NCBI GenBank assembly: GCA_028280325.1
Contig: JANQLZ010000022.1
Coordinates: 1-33,501, forward strand
Length of the DNA: 33,501 nucleotides
Reading direction: 5' to 3'
Origin: Bacillota bacterium
Lineage (GTDB): Bacteria; Bacillota; UBA994; PWPR01
The notes below the pieces were generated by a model. The model did no database searches and was not told the origin of the DNA. It saw only the letters and a list, made by a program, of their open reading frames with translations. Each line of letters starts with the position of its first letter. The first letter of the stretch is position 1. Made by a program: the position numbers and the translations under genes. Positions 8,268-16,400 of this stretch are shown here, piece by piece.

Positions 8268-8288
8268 GTGAAAGTGATTATCATTCAC
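8268..8288. promoter_or_regulatory. Fur-like operator palindrome
   Basis: The core TGAAAGT-G-ATTATCA (8269-8283) fits the 7-1-7 Fur-family consensus TGATAAT-N-ATTATCA at 12 of 14 positions, and GTGAA/TTCAC extends the dyad to 21 bp. It lies directly after the -10 box, where binding would block initiation. Which Fur-family protein (Fur, Zur, PerR) would bind is not known. Confidence 0.5.
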
Positions 8289-8392
8289 AGCTAAAAACAG
8301 TATTAATAATATGTACTCTGCACAATTAGAAGAGGTCGTGGCCAGAGTATTTAATAGTGGCAGTTGGACTCATGGAAATGGGCTATTTTTTT
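8273..8392 (+). ncRNA. Candidate small RNA of about 120 nt
   Basis: This stretch runs from the start point of the TTGACA/TATATT promoter to a terminator-like hairpin (CTCAT, loop GGAA, ATGGG; 8369-8382) followed by CTA and seven T (8386-8392). Inside is a stem in which TACTCTG-CAC (8314-8323) pairs with GTG-gc-CAGAGTA (8338-8349), leaving a purine-rich loop. The first 40 nt are A-rich and look unpaired. There is no ORF with a ribosome site. The terminator stem is only 5 bp, so read-through to mntP is possible. Existence of the RNA is inferred. Confidence 0.4.
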
Positions 8393-8463
8393 GTAGCTGT
8401 AAATTATTCTTTTGTAGCAGTCAATAGATAGTATATATCGAGTGGATAATATACTACCTCAGA

Positions 8464-8492
8464 TTGGAAAATTGACTGTCAGCTGCTATAAT
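8464..8492 (+). promoter_or_regulatory. Likely mntP promoter
   Basis: TTGGAA (8464-8469) and TATAAT (8487-8492) lie 17 nt apart, with a start near 8499. This would give mntP a leader of about 250 nt. A short hairpin TAGTATAT/ATATACTA (8430-8437 with 8450-8457) lies just upstream. Confidence 0.5.
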
Positions 8493-8642
8493 ATATTCTT
8501 GCAGGTTCTTTTATTTTATTATTAGCAATATTCATAGTAAGAAAAAACTTTTTATCTCAGCTAAAAGGATAAACTACCGCTTAAGTACAAACCGCGATTT
8601 CAGTTATCAAAACAGATTAAATAAAATTGACACCATCCACTA

Positions 8643-8723
8643 TTTATTACGGTGATACCAGCAGCCTTCTTAAGGTTGCTATCTATTTGGTCTAAAACAA
8701 GACCGCTGTGAACAGTAAATAAA
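8643..8723 (+). promoter_or_regulatory. Three-way-junction leader before mntP, riboswitch-like
   Basis: Three helices can form together. P1 pairs 8643-8650 with 8715-8723 (one bulge), P2 pairs AGCAGCC (8660-8666) with GGTTGCT (8674-8680), and P3 pairs GGTCT (8689-8693) with AGACC (8700-8704). P1 ends about 12 nt before the mntP ribosome site, so it could gate translation. I looked for the GGGGAGTAG-type core of the yybP-ykoY manganese riboswitch and did not find it. It is either an unclassified leader or chance pairing. Confidence 0.35.
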
Positions 8724-8751
8724 ATAAGTATTGAAAAGGTGGATTAATAAA

Positions 8752-9309
8752 TTGAGTATCTACTCTACTGTGATGCTAGCTATTGGTTTATCGATGGATG
8801 CTATGGCCGTTTCAATTTCATGTGGTATTAGCAGTGGTAGAGAGTTGTTTAATACCGCTTTAAAAGCCAGCATAGCTTTTGGCATTTTTCAGGCATTAAT
8901 GACTAGTATTGGCTGGTTTGTCGGCTCTACCTTCAGCCAGTATATTGAAGCAGTGGATCATTATATTGCTCTGATTTTGTTAGGGTATATTGGTATTAAT
9001 ATGATTAAAGAAGGCTTTACTGGAGGCAATGAGCCACTGTCTTTGACAAGTTATTGGTTACTGTTGACCCTCGCTGTGGCCACAAGTATTGATGCCTTAG
9101 CTGCCGGAATCAGCTTGTCATCACTGGGTATTTCTATTTTTACCCCAGCCTTACTAATTGGTTTCTTTACCTTTGCTTTGTCCTTTATCGGGGTATATTT
9201 GGGCTGCAAACTAAGCAAAATAAAGAATTTGAGCGGAACAGTCGATATCCTGGGAGGTTTAATCTTAGTTTCACTGGGTATAAAGATATTTATTGAACAT
9301 GTCTTTTAA
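8752..9309 (+). CDS. mntP: Manganese efflux pump MntP/YtaF-type (DUF204)
   Basis: This small integral membrane protein of about 185 residues has six hydrophobic helices. The two halves carry the paired acidic motifs of the MntP family: GLSMDAMAVSISCG near the N terminus and ATSIDALAAGISL in the middle. Characterised MntP exports Mn(II) and protects against manganese excess; DUF204 members more like YtaF are less well studied. The frame opens at TTG 8731, but AAGGTGG (8736-8742) lies inside that extension and is 9 nt before TTG 8752, so I choose 8752. The long leader with a junction-like fold suggests control by RNA. It is convergent with the 3D-domain gene. Confidence 0.88.
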   Translation: MSIYSTVMLAIGLSMDAMAVSISCGISSGRELFNTALKASIAFGIFQALMTSIGWFVGSTFSQYIEAVDHYIALILLGYIGINMIKEGFTGGNEPLSLTSYWLLLTLAVATSIDALAAGISLSSLGISIFTPALLIGFFTFALSFIGVYLGCKLSKIKNLSGTVDILGGLILVSLGIKIFIEHVF

Positions 9310-9371
9310 TATAATGCATTGAGTATATAACAGGCCCAGGCTGCTATGATCTATCTTGAAAATCAAGCAGG

Positions 9372-9395
9372 GGTGCCTATTGCACCGTATTTTTG
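9372..9395 (+). terminator. Weak terminator between mntP and 3D gene
   Basis: GGTGC (9372-9376) pairs with GCACC (9382-9386) around a 5-nt loop, and GTATTTTTG follows. It is the only candidate between these convergent genes. The stem is short. Confidence 0.4.
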
Positions 9396-9436
9396 TACTG
9401 TATGATTTATATTACTAATGCAGTTGGCTAATTAAA

Positions 9437-10330
9437 CTACTGGATGTCAAGAACATATAATTTCATTTTACGTCGGCCAAAGCGGTAGACTTCATCATAT
9501 TCTTCCATGTAAATATCTATTTTATGGCCTTTGATAGCTCCACCAGTGTCTGTAGCGGTATAGTACCCGGTATATTCCCTGCCAATATCATCAATACCTA
9601 CAACATAAACCTTGCTGTGCATAGCGATTACCTTAGGATCGACAGCAATATGGCCAATCTTGACCGGCAGCCCACTGGCAGTTATGCCGTAATAAGGATG
9701 ATCAGGGGTCTTGCCCGTGCACTGGAAACCCGCAGTATAAGCAGTGGCTTCCACTTCCATGGCCTGCATTATTTTAACTTTCTCTCCGTCAATCTCAATT
9801 GTGTCGCGAGTACCAAATACCACCACTTTGTCCTGCGGCTGTACTAAATCAGTTACCTTGATAACCCGCTTAGCTACAGGTTTAGCATCTGCTGATATCA
9901 GCTCTACCTGCCTGGTTTCTGAGCCATTAATCCCTTCAACAAGCTCTTTTTTCTCTCCAACAAACAGCTCTTCATCTGGAACCCTGCGCTCTACAGCTGG
10001 TATTTCCACCACTTCTTCATATATAGACCGCGTCACTCTGATTATGCTTATTTGCTGCACACCTGTAAGTTTTTGATAGGCAGCTGGAATGACAATATCA
10101 TCTGCTTCGACCAGTATTTTTTGCTCTTTTAGTAATAACCCTACTGTTTCAGCTGTTGAGAAAACCTCCTTTTCTATACCCCCATCAATTAATACTATGC
10201 GCTGAGGTTTCATTTCAGCCAACAGTTCACCAATTGAAGAAGTGACCGGTTCAGAGGATATTTTGTTAATCCCGACAGCACTGACTACGACCATCAGTCC
10301 GAAAACAGCCATTGTTTTTCGTAAGAACAT
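9437..10330 (-). CDS. YabE-like DUF348/G5/3D-domain cell wall protein
   Basis: This 297-residue exported protein has a basic N terminus and a hydrophobic segment at about 6-22. A DUF348 repeat follows at about 38-90 (RIVLIDGGIEKEVFSTAETV). A G5 domain spans about 95-175 (ITR/IRVTRSIYEEVVEIP to DKVVVFGT). A C-terminal 3D domain spans about 195-297, with ATAYTAG, TATDTGGAIKG and KIDIYM carrying the conserved acidic residues. Related proteins (YabE, Rpf-like/Sps and MltA-type barrels) act on peptidoglycan, often during growth resumption. A lytic transglycosylase role is inferred from the 3D domain. GAGGTGA precedes the ATG, and a consensus promoter lies 80 bases upstream. Confidence 0.9.
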   Translation of the reverse strand: MFLRKTMAVFGLMVVVSAVGINKISSEPVTSSIGELLAEMKPQRIVLIDGGIEKEVFSTAETVGLLLKEQKILVEADDIVIPAAYQKLTGVQQISIIRVTRSIYEEVVEIPAVERRVPDEELFVGEKKELVEGINGSETRQVELISADAKPVAKRVIKVTDLVQPQDKVVVFGTRDTIEIDGEKVKIMQAMEVEATAYTAGFQCTGKTPDHPYYGITASGLPVKIGHIAVDPKVIAMHSKVYVVGIDDIGREYTGYYTATDTGGAIKGHKIDIYMEEYDEVYRFGRRKMKLYVLDIQ

Positions 10331-10410
10331 ACTTCACCTCAATAATAAGTTTGCTAATAGCATAAAGCTATAGCTGGCAGCAAAACACCATTTAAACTAT
10401 TTGCTATGAC

Positions 10411-10439
10411 AATATATGCCAATCATCTTTAGCTGTCAA
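10411..10439 (-). promoter_or_regulatory. Consensus promoter for the 3D-domain gene
   Basis: On the minus strand a perfect TTGACA (10439-10434) and TATATT (10416-10411) are 17 nt apart, giving a leader of about 75 nt. Confidence 0.75.
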
Positions 10440-10529
10440 TAAACTATACCTGATTTCCAGCTTACTGGCAAGTATACCCTTTTTTTTGGACAGTAATACA
10501 AACCTTTATTAGTGTAATTAAGCCGATAA

Positions 10530-10558
10530 TTGAATAGTTCATACTATTCTTATATACT
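10530..10558 (+). promoter_or_regulatory. Promoter of first membrane paralogue
   Basis: TTGAAT (10530-10535) and TATACT (10553-10558) are 17 nt apart, about 50 bases before the ATG at 10611. The -10 and following bases (TATACTGATAAAT) resemble those of the repeats at 11382 and 12312. Confidence 0.7.
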
Positions 10559-10610
10559 GATAAATGTAATTCCTTCTTTTATATAAACCTTGTATTGGAG
10601 ATGATCTTCT

Positions 10611-11333
10611 ATGAATGGAATCGGACAAGACTTTAAAACTGCCGCCCAAGTGGTGCTCGAAAACAGAAAAAAGCTATTCATACCTTATTTGCTGGTTTGG
10701 TTAATTTATGTAGCTATCGTCTTATTTGACACACTCCTGCCTGATAATCACCCATTTCTGCTGTTGTTAAGTTTCGCGTCAGCCATTGCTTCGCTAGCTG
10801 CCATAAGCTCAATCGGTTATACACTGGCCTGTTGTTATCAGCAAAAAGAATGTAAAATATTCGAAGGTTTTAAGCTTTACGGCTGGAAATTTATTGTTGT
10901 TGGTTTGCTGATGCTGGTATTTACTGTCCCGATAGTTTTTATTATGGGCATGGAGCTCATCACTGAAAATACTGTAATCCAATTCTTGTCTTTATTGGTC
11001 ACCAATATCGTTTTTACTATAGTCATTGTCGCCATGTTAGTTGACGAGCTCAATCCTATCCCGGCAATTGGTAAAGGACTGTCCTTTTTAATGAGTAAAT
11101 TTAAAAAAATTATTATTCCTCTAACACTTGCCTACAGCATCACGTTCCTGATTCAAAGCATTGCTGAGCTTAGACAGTTAAGTAGTTTGATAACTGGCAC
11201 GATTAGCTTATTGTCCTATGCAGCCACGATCTGGTTTAGTTCCCTGGCAACAAAGCTGTATATTAAATATGCCGACCACTGGCAGCCTGGGACAATTATC
11301 GATAATCCTGAAATGCCACCATTAGTTGAATAA
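10611..11333 (+). CDS. Six-helix membrane protein, paralogue 1
   Basis: I do not recognise this 240-residue protein with certainty. It has a short basic N terminus (MNGIGQDFKTAAQ), about six hydrophobic helices and a hydrophilic C-terminal tail. It is clearly paralogous to the protein at 12382-13116: both begin MNGI..DFK.A, and share C.YQ......F.GF..YGW.FI, IVAM.VD..NP...I.KG..FL.SKF and SLISYAA-like segments across their length. The conserved VD..NP...I.KG.. segment between helices recalls the general pattern of YciC/GPDPase_memb-like membrane families, but I would not assign function. GGAGATGA lies before the ATG. Confidence 0.8.
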   Translation: MNGIGQDFKTAAQVVLENRKKLFIPYLLVWLIYVAIVLFDTLLPDNHPFLLLLSFASAIASLAAISSIGYTLACCYQQKECKIFEGFKLYGWKFIVVGLLMLVFTVPIVFIMGMELITENTVIQFLSLLVTNIVFTIVIVAMLVDELNPIPAIGKGLSFLMSKFKKIIIPLTLAYSITFLIQSIAELRQLSSLITGTISLLSYAATIWFSSLATKLYIKYADHWQPGTIIDNPEMPPLVE

Positions 11334-11369
11334 AGTAATAACATTTTTCACTCAGCTCACTCCATAATA

Positions 11370-11398
11370 TTATTAAAAAGCGTATGTACTCATATACT
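11370..11398 (+). promoter_or_regulatory. Promoter-like element downstream of paralogue 1
   Basis: TTATTA (11370-11375) and TATACT (11393-11398) are 17 nt apart. RNA from here would meet hairpin B after about 65 nt, so it may yield only a short transcript, or be a relic of the paralogue duplication. Confidence 0.35.
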
Positions 11399-11420
11399 GT
11401 TAAATATATATCATTGTTTT
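11382..11420 (+). repeat. Direct repeat copy 1 (promoter-like)
   Basis: This 39-nt segment contains CTCATATACT and, after a short variable part, ATATATCATTGTTTT. The same two blocks occur at 12312-12346 just before paralogue 2. The copies flank about 890 bases that hold the DUF6440 gene. Confidence 0.7.
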
Positions 11421-11466
11421 ACTGGAACCCTGCCCTTTCATAAGTATTTACAGAATTGTAGTTGGA

Positions 11467-11514
11467 AAATCTGCGTTAAAGATAATACGAATGGTATATC
11501 TTTGACGCAGATTT
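11467..11514 (+). terminator. Hairpin B, terminator-like, conserved-apex family
   Basis: An 18-bp stem (11467-11484 with 11497-11514), broken by a single G-U pair, encloses a 12-nt loop and is followed by ATTTTT. It is the first terminator-like structure after paralogue 1. The upper stem and loop (AAAGATAATACGA then GGTATATCTTTGA) match hairpins A and C, while the lower stem differs. Confidence 0.75.
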
Positions 11515-11924
11515 ATTTTTAAAAAAAGAGCATTTGCCAACAGAACTGTCCAACTGCCCCGATGTGTCAGAAATAATACTTAACATCTCTTGCTCTGCCT
11601 GCGTCCAGATGTGCGCAGTTAAAATAGCAATTATAAGATATTGCAATGTTTGAGCATAATGCCAGATGGGTAAAAATACAGCATAGGCATATTATTAAAG
11701 TACTTATAACTGACAGGATTTTAAGTGCTTTATGATATGATTCTCTGAATCAGTATCAGCAGCAGTATCATAAGATTTACTGAGACATAACTACGATTTA
11801 GGAGGACTGATAATTATTACAAAAAATTTAGTAAAGTACAATAAAGAAATGTAAAGAGACTAGTTAATAAAATGTATTAACTGCAGAACTCTTGGTGACT
11901 ATGAGATTAATAGGAGGATTATGT
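11515..11924. other. Gene-free spacer before the DUF6440 gene
   Basis: No protein gene is visible. Contents are a GCCAAC/CAACTGCCCC motif (11536-11560) resembling the C-rich repeats at 13213-13250 and, on the other strand, 23008-23035, and a direct repeat of CAGTATCA separated by GCAG near 11752-11771. No clear promoter with good spacing was found for the small gene. Confidence 0.5.
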
Positions 11925-12104
11925 ATGACAAAGAAGAGATTTAAGATAATTAATACTGATAAGTTTAGTTATAAATTTAAAATTGTAGTTGACACACATA
12001 CAGGTGTTAATTATCTTTTTGCCCAAAAAGAGTTTGGCGGAGGAATAACACCCTTGCTAGATAGTAATGGAGAAGTAGTTGTTACGCCTGTAGATAGAGA
12101 CTAA
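11925..12104 (+). CDS. DUF6440-like small protein
   Basis: This protein of 59 residues matches my memory of the DUF6440 family: a short basic N terminus, then FKIVVDTHTGVNYLFA, a GGGITPLLDSNGEV segment and a C-terminal valine strand. The family has no known function. I start it at ATG 11925, 7 nt after AGGAGG (11912-11917), rather than at upstream in-frame codons. It has no signal peptide or membrane segment. It sits between two paralogous membrane protein genes, on the same strand, within a segment bounded by direct repeats. This could mean it was inserted there. Confidence 0.75.
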   Translation: MTKKRFKIINTDKFSYKFKIVVDTHTGVNYLFAQKEFGGGITPLLDSNGEVVVTPVDRD

Positions 12105-12156
12105 ACAAATTGAATTAGAGAAATAACCTTTCTCACAGTTCAATAGGTGCATAACT

Positions 12157-12300
12157 AGGGCTTACTATATGAATCGCTAGAACTCAATTAGTAACAAGCA
12201 AAGCTCTTAGGCTTAACTGGAGTTATCGGCAGCTGAACAGTGGCGTTTACCAAACGTCAACTTGGCAGGTGCAAGATTTTTGAGTTGTTTAGTAAGCCCT
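12157..12300. repeat. 144-nt inverted-repeat element
   Basis: A perfect 11-bp terminal inverted repeat (AGGGCTTACTA at 12157-12167; TAGTAAGCCCT at 12290-12300) encloses a second pair AACTCAA/TTGAGTT (12181-12187 with 12280-12286) and an inner hairpin GGCGTTT-ACC-AAACGTC (12242-12258). Nested order fits one folded RNA or a small MITE-like element. No clear target-site duplication and no ORF are visible. Confidence 0.55.
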
Positions 12301-12311
12301 AATCAATATGT

Positions 12312-12346
12312 CTATGTTCTCATATACTAATTATATATCATTGTTT
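12312..12346 (+). repeat. Direct repeat copy 2, promoter-like, before paralogue 2
   Basis: It repeats CTCATATACT and ATATATCATTGTTTT from 11382-11420 with a shorter middle. TATACT (12323-12328) could be the -10 box for paralogue 2, although the -35 region (near 12300) is poor. Confidence 0.65.
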
Positions 12347-12381
12347 TGTTCCTTGAGCTTATTGAATGGAGGTGATTTTTT

Positions 12382-13116
12382 ATGAATGGAATCTGGGAGG
12401 ATTTTAAAATTGCTGGCAAATGTATTCTCAATAAAAAAATTCTATTGCCTTATGCAATTGTCTGGGTAATAAACATAATAAATGGTATTATCTTATTAAA
12501 TCATAACCTTTTGCCTTATTCCGAATATTATACTGCTACAGATGCACCGAGACACCTGCTCTTGTTCGTTTTAGGTCTTGCTATTGCTAACTTAGTTGCC
12601 GAAAGTTCAGTTAGTTATTCACTAGCCTGTAAGTATCAAAAAAGAGACAGCAGAATTTTTCAGGGATTCGGTATCTATGGCTGGAGATTTATTGGACTTT
12701 ATTTATTGATGGCTTTAGTTATGGTACTGTTAGTTTTCACATTTTTCAGATTTAATTTCCAATTCCTTTATCAGAATATAGTGGCCAATTATTTTGTATT
12801 TTTAATAAGTAATATTTTTGTTGCTTTAAGCATTGTCGCCATGGTAGTAGATGACGTCAATCCTGTCCAGGGGATTTCTAAAGGGATAGCTTTTTTAATT
12901 AGCAAATTTGGATCAGTTATCGGGTCTTTGTTATTGGCTTACAGCGTTTATTTTGGAATTGAAAAAGCAGCTGAGTATTGGCAATTGAGTTCCCCGAATA
13001 TTGTTTCAATCGGAGTCGCCAGCTTAATCTCCTATGCGGCTATCATCTGGACCAGATCTTTGGTAATCAGGTTGTATCTTAAACATACCGAGCGCCAACC
13101 TGATGCAGCTAATTAA
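12382..13116 (+). CDS. Six-helix membrane protein, paralogue 2
   Basis: This 244-residue protein is the paralogue of 10611-11333, with the same MNGI..DFK start, the same six-helix layout and the matching IVAMVVDDVNPVQGISKG segment between helices. Function is unknown. A strong GGAGGTGA site lies 7 to 8 nt before the ATG. The pair may have arisen by tandem duplication: the promoter-like repeat before this gene also occurs just after paralogue 1. It converges on ileS, with hairpin C between them. Confidence 0.8.
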   Translation: MNGIWEDFKIAGKCILNKKILLPYAIVWVINIINGIILLNHNLLPYSEYYTATDAPRHLLLFVLGLAIANLVAESSVSYSLACKYQKRDSRIFQGFGIYGWRFIGLYLLMALVMVLLVFTFFRFNFQFLYQNIVANYFVFLISNIFVALSIVAMVVDDVNPVQGISKGIAFLISKFGSVIGSLLLAYSVYFGIEKAAEYWQLSSPNIVSIGVASLISYAAIIWTRSLVIRLYLKHTERQPDAAN

Positions 13117-13217
13117 TGATGCTGAAGCTGTTACTTTATAAAACATGGTATGGGTGTTTCGATGTCTCTCAGCTCGCAATTGCTCATGCAATGTTCAGCT
13201 ATCGCAAAAAACAATTG

Positions 13218-13246
13218 CCCACCCATCGCCAACCAACTGCCCACCC
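13218..13246 (-). repeat. G-rich repeat with quadruplex potential
   Basis: On the minus strand this reads GGGTGGG, a 15-nt spacer that itself contains GGTTGG, then GGGTGGG. On the plus strand it is a tandem of the motif A(C/T)TGCCCACCCAT. Four G3 runs in an AT-rich genome could form a G-quadruplex. Similar motifs occur at 11536-11560 and 23008-23035. Confidence 0.5.
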
Positions 13247-13317
13247 ATTGTAAATAAGTAAACGACGAAACGCTGGGCCTAACGTGGCTCACAGAATTGA
13301 AGCTAAGTCAAGAAATA

Positions 13318-13373
13318 AAAGAAATTTTCTACAAAGATAATACGAGTCAGTATATCTTTGAGAAAATTTCTTT
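13318..13373. terminator. Hairpin C, terminator-like, conserved-apex family
   Basis: A stem of 21 pairs with one bulge (13318-13339 with 13353-13373) encloses a 13-nt loop. T-rich sequence follows on the minus strand, so it probably ends the ileS transcript; it also lies downstream of paralogue 2 on the plus strand. Its upper part (AAAGATAATACGA, GTATATCTTTGA) matches hairpins A and B. Confidence 0.75.
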
Positions 13374-13406
13374 GTATGACGCAGAATTAGCTCAATTATG
13401 AGAGCC

Positions 13407-16400
13407 TCAGCGGAAAGAACCACCAACCAACTCCAATTGAATTCCTGTCAAATGACCATTGATATCCACAGCCGGCAGTTCCTCAGTAGTACTCTTGATA
13501 CTCTCAGCCAAGGTCTCTTTTTTTATCCACTCGCTGTTTGCTACCAGGGCAGCCTTTACTTCTTGATCACCATGGTAGACAATAGTGATTTTATCATTCA
13601 CTTCGTAATTATTATTCTTTCTCAGCTGCTGCACTTTGGATACAAACTCTCTGGCCAGCCCTTCGCTGATTAAGGCCGGCGTTAAGTTAGTATCAATAAT
13701 GATAAAAACATTGTTATCCATACTCACTGTAAAACCTGCTTTGGCCTCCAGGTTTACCTGTACTAACTCTTTATCCAGCTTTACCTGTTGGTCGGCTACT
13801 GTCAAGTTCAACTCCTCGCCTGCTTCCAAAGACATGGCCACCTCATAGGCATTGAGCTGCTGGAGCTGTTTGGTAAATTCCGCTACTTTTTTCCCCAATA
13901 ACGGGCCGGCTACTCTAAAGTTAGGCTTAAGGCTAAATTTCATGTATTCTGAAAGATTATCAGCAAATACTACCTGCTTTACATTGAGCTCTTCCTGAAT
14001 CAAACCGATCATGTCACCGATCAGGTCTTTATACTTGCCATCTACTAATACCTTAGCAATAGGCTGGCGCACCTTGATTTTAACAGATTCACGACCAGAT
14101 CTACCCAGCTTAACCAGATTACGTACTAAATCCATCCGCTCTTCAGTCAGCTGACAGATTAGTTTATCGTCATGAACCGGGTAATTACTGAGATGTACTG
14201 AGTCTTCGCCAGTTAAATTTCGATATAATTCTTCTGCTAAAAATGGAGCAAAGGGGGCCATCAGTTGAGTTACACCGACCAGCACCTGATAAGTGGTTTT
14301 GTAAACTGCTTTCTTGTCCTGGTCAAAGTCAGCTGCCCAAAAACGCCGTCGATTGCGGCGAATATACCAGTTAGACAGATCCTCGTTGACGAACTTTTGC
14401 AGACTGCGTACTGCTTGAGTTAGATTGTAAGCTTCCATCGCTCCGAGGACATCTTTAACCAGATTGTTATATTTGGATATTAACCAAAGATCTATTTCAG
14501 GTCGTTGATCATATGGTACGTCAAACGTGCGAGGATCTATATTGTCAGTACCAGCATAAAGTACAAAGAATTTATAAACATTCTTCAAAGTAGAAAAATA
14601 CTTGCTGATAACTTCCTTGACACCTTCCTGATCAAAGCTTTTGGGTAGCCAAGGTACAGAACTGTGCAATAAATACCAACGAACAGCATCGGCACCATAT
14701 TTATCAAACATGTCGAATGGGTCAATTGTATTACCTTTTGACTTAGACATTTTTCTTCCGTGTTTATCTAAAATCAGGTCAGTTACCAACACTCGTTTAA
14801 ACGACGACTGGCCTGTTAGAAAAACTGATATAGCCAATAATGAGTAAAACCATCCTCTGGTCTGATCAATAGCTTCACTGATAAAATCGGCCGGATACAG
14901 CTCATCAAAGAAGTTTTCCTTATTTTCAAATGGATAATGATGTTGGGCAAACGGCATTGAACCGCTGTCAAACCAGCAGTCAATAACTTCAGGCACCCGA
15001 GTCATCTGTCCACCACATTTTTGACAATTGAGATGGATCTCATCGACGTAAGGCCGATGTAATTCTATGTCTTCTGTGATATCTTCAACAGCCCGCTCAA
15101 CCAGTTCCCGGCGTGAACCCACTGTATCGAAGTGGCCGCAGTCACAACGCCAAACATTTAAAGGCGTCCCCCAATATCTACTGCGCGATAAAGCCCAGTC
15201 ATTGAGGTTTTCCAACCAGTTGCCAAAACGTTTTTCTCCAACAAAAGGAGGATGCCATTCGATTTTATTGTTAGCCTCAATCAACTGATCTTTAATCCTG
15301 GTCATTTCAATATACCAGCTTTTGCGGGCATAATACAGTAAAGGCGTTTTACAGCGCCAGCAATGAGGATAATTATGTTCCATCCGTTGCTTGCTGTACA
15401 GTTTTTTCTCAGCCCTTAACCATTTAACTATCTCCGGGTCGGCCTCAATAACAAACTTCCCTTCCCAGGGTGTAGTTGTATATCTTCCATTGTGATCTAC
15501 CGGCTGTAATACCGGCAATTGATATTTTTTTCCGGTTTCATAATCATCCTGACCAAAAGCAGGTGCGGTATGAACTATTCCGGTACCATCTGAAGTAGTG
15601 ACATAGTCCGCTAAGGTAACAAAAAAAGCTTTTTTATTGGCTTTAATAAACGGCATTAACTGCTCATACTCCCGATATTCAAGAGCACTTCCTTTAAAAG
15701 TATCTAAAACTTCAAATTCGCCTTTAATTACATGGGTGATCAGGTCTTTAGCCAAAATATAAACATTGCCATCCTCTTGTGAGCGCAGCCTGACATATTC
15801 CACTTCTGGATTTACGGCCAGGGTGACATTGGCTGCCAGGGTCCAGGGTGTAGTTGTCCAGGCTAAAAAGTAGGCATCTTCATCTTTCAATTTAAACTTG
15901 ACCACAACCGTATCTGATTTTATTTCCTGATACCCCTGGGCTACCTCATGGCTGGCTAAACCGGTACCACAACGCGGACAGTAGGGTAGAATTTTATGGC
16001 CTTCATAGATAAAACCTTTTTTATGAAACTGATCGAGTATCCACCACACCGATTCAATATAATCATTGTTTAAAGTGATGTATGGATTATCTAAATCGAG
16101 AAGATAGGCCATCCTTCTGGTCATATCACGCCATAATGTTTCATAGTTAAATACAGATTGACGACATTGCTGGTTAAATTCAGCTAAGCCATATCTCTCA
16201 ATATCTTGTTTACTACTCAAATTTAACTGCTTCTCAACCTCGATTTCAACTGGCAGCCCATGGGTATCCCACCCAGCTTTACGCTTTACTTGAAACCCTT
16301 GCATAGTTTTATAACGACAAACTATGTCTTTCAGGGCACGGGCAATAACATGATGAATACCGGGTTTGCCGTTCGCCGTAGGGGGGCCTTCATAAAAAAC

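Noticed and set aside
8112..8294. 60-codon hydrophobic open frame on the plus strand
   Set aside because: It has no ribosome site, an AT-driven composition, and runs across a consensus promoter and the Fur-like palindrome.
8643..8723. yybP-ykoY manganese riboswitch before mntP
   Set aside because: The conserved GGGGAGTAG loop and its partner loop are not present; only AAGACC resembles part of that class, and it is explained by a simple hairpin.
10611..13116. Mobile element carrying the membrane paralogues
   Set aside because: No transposase, integrase or long terminal repeats were found; tandem duplication explains the pair.
13213..13250. CRISPR-like repeat (two copies of TGCCCACCCAT)
   Set aside because: There are only two very short copies, with no regular spacer and no cas genes.
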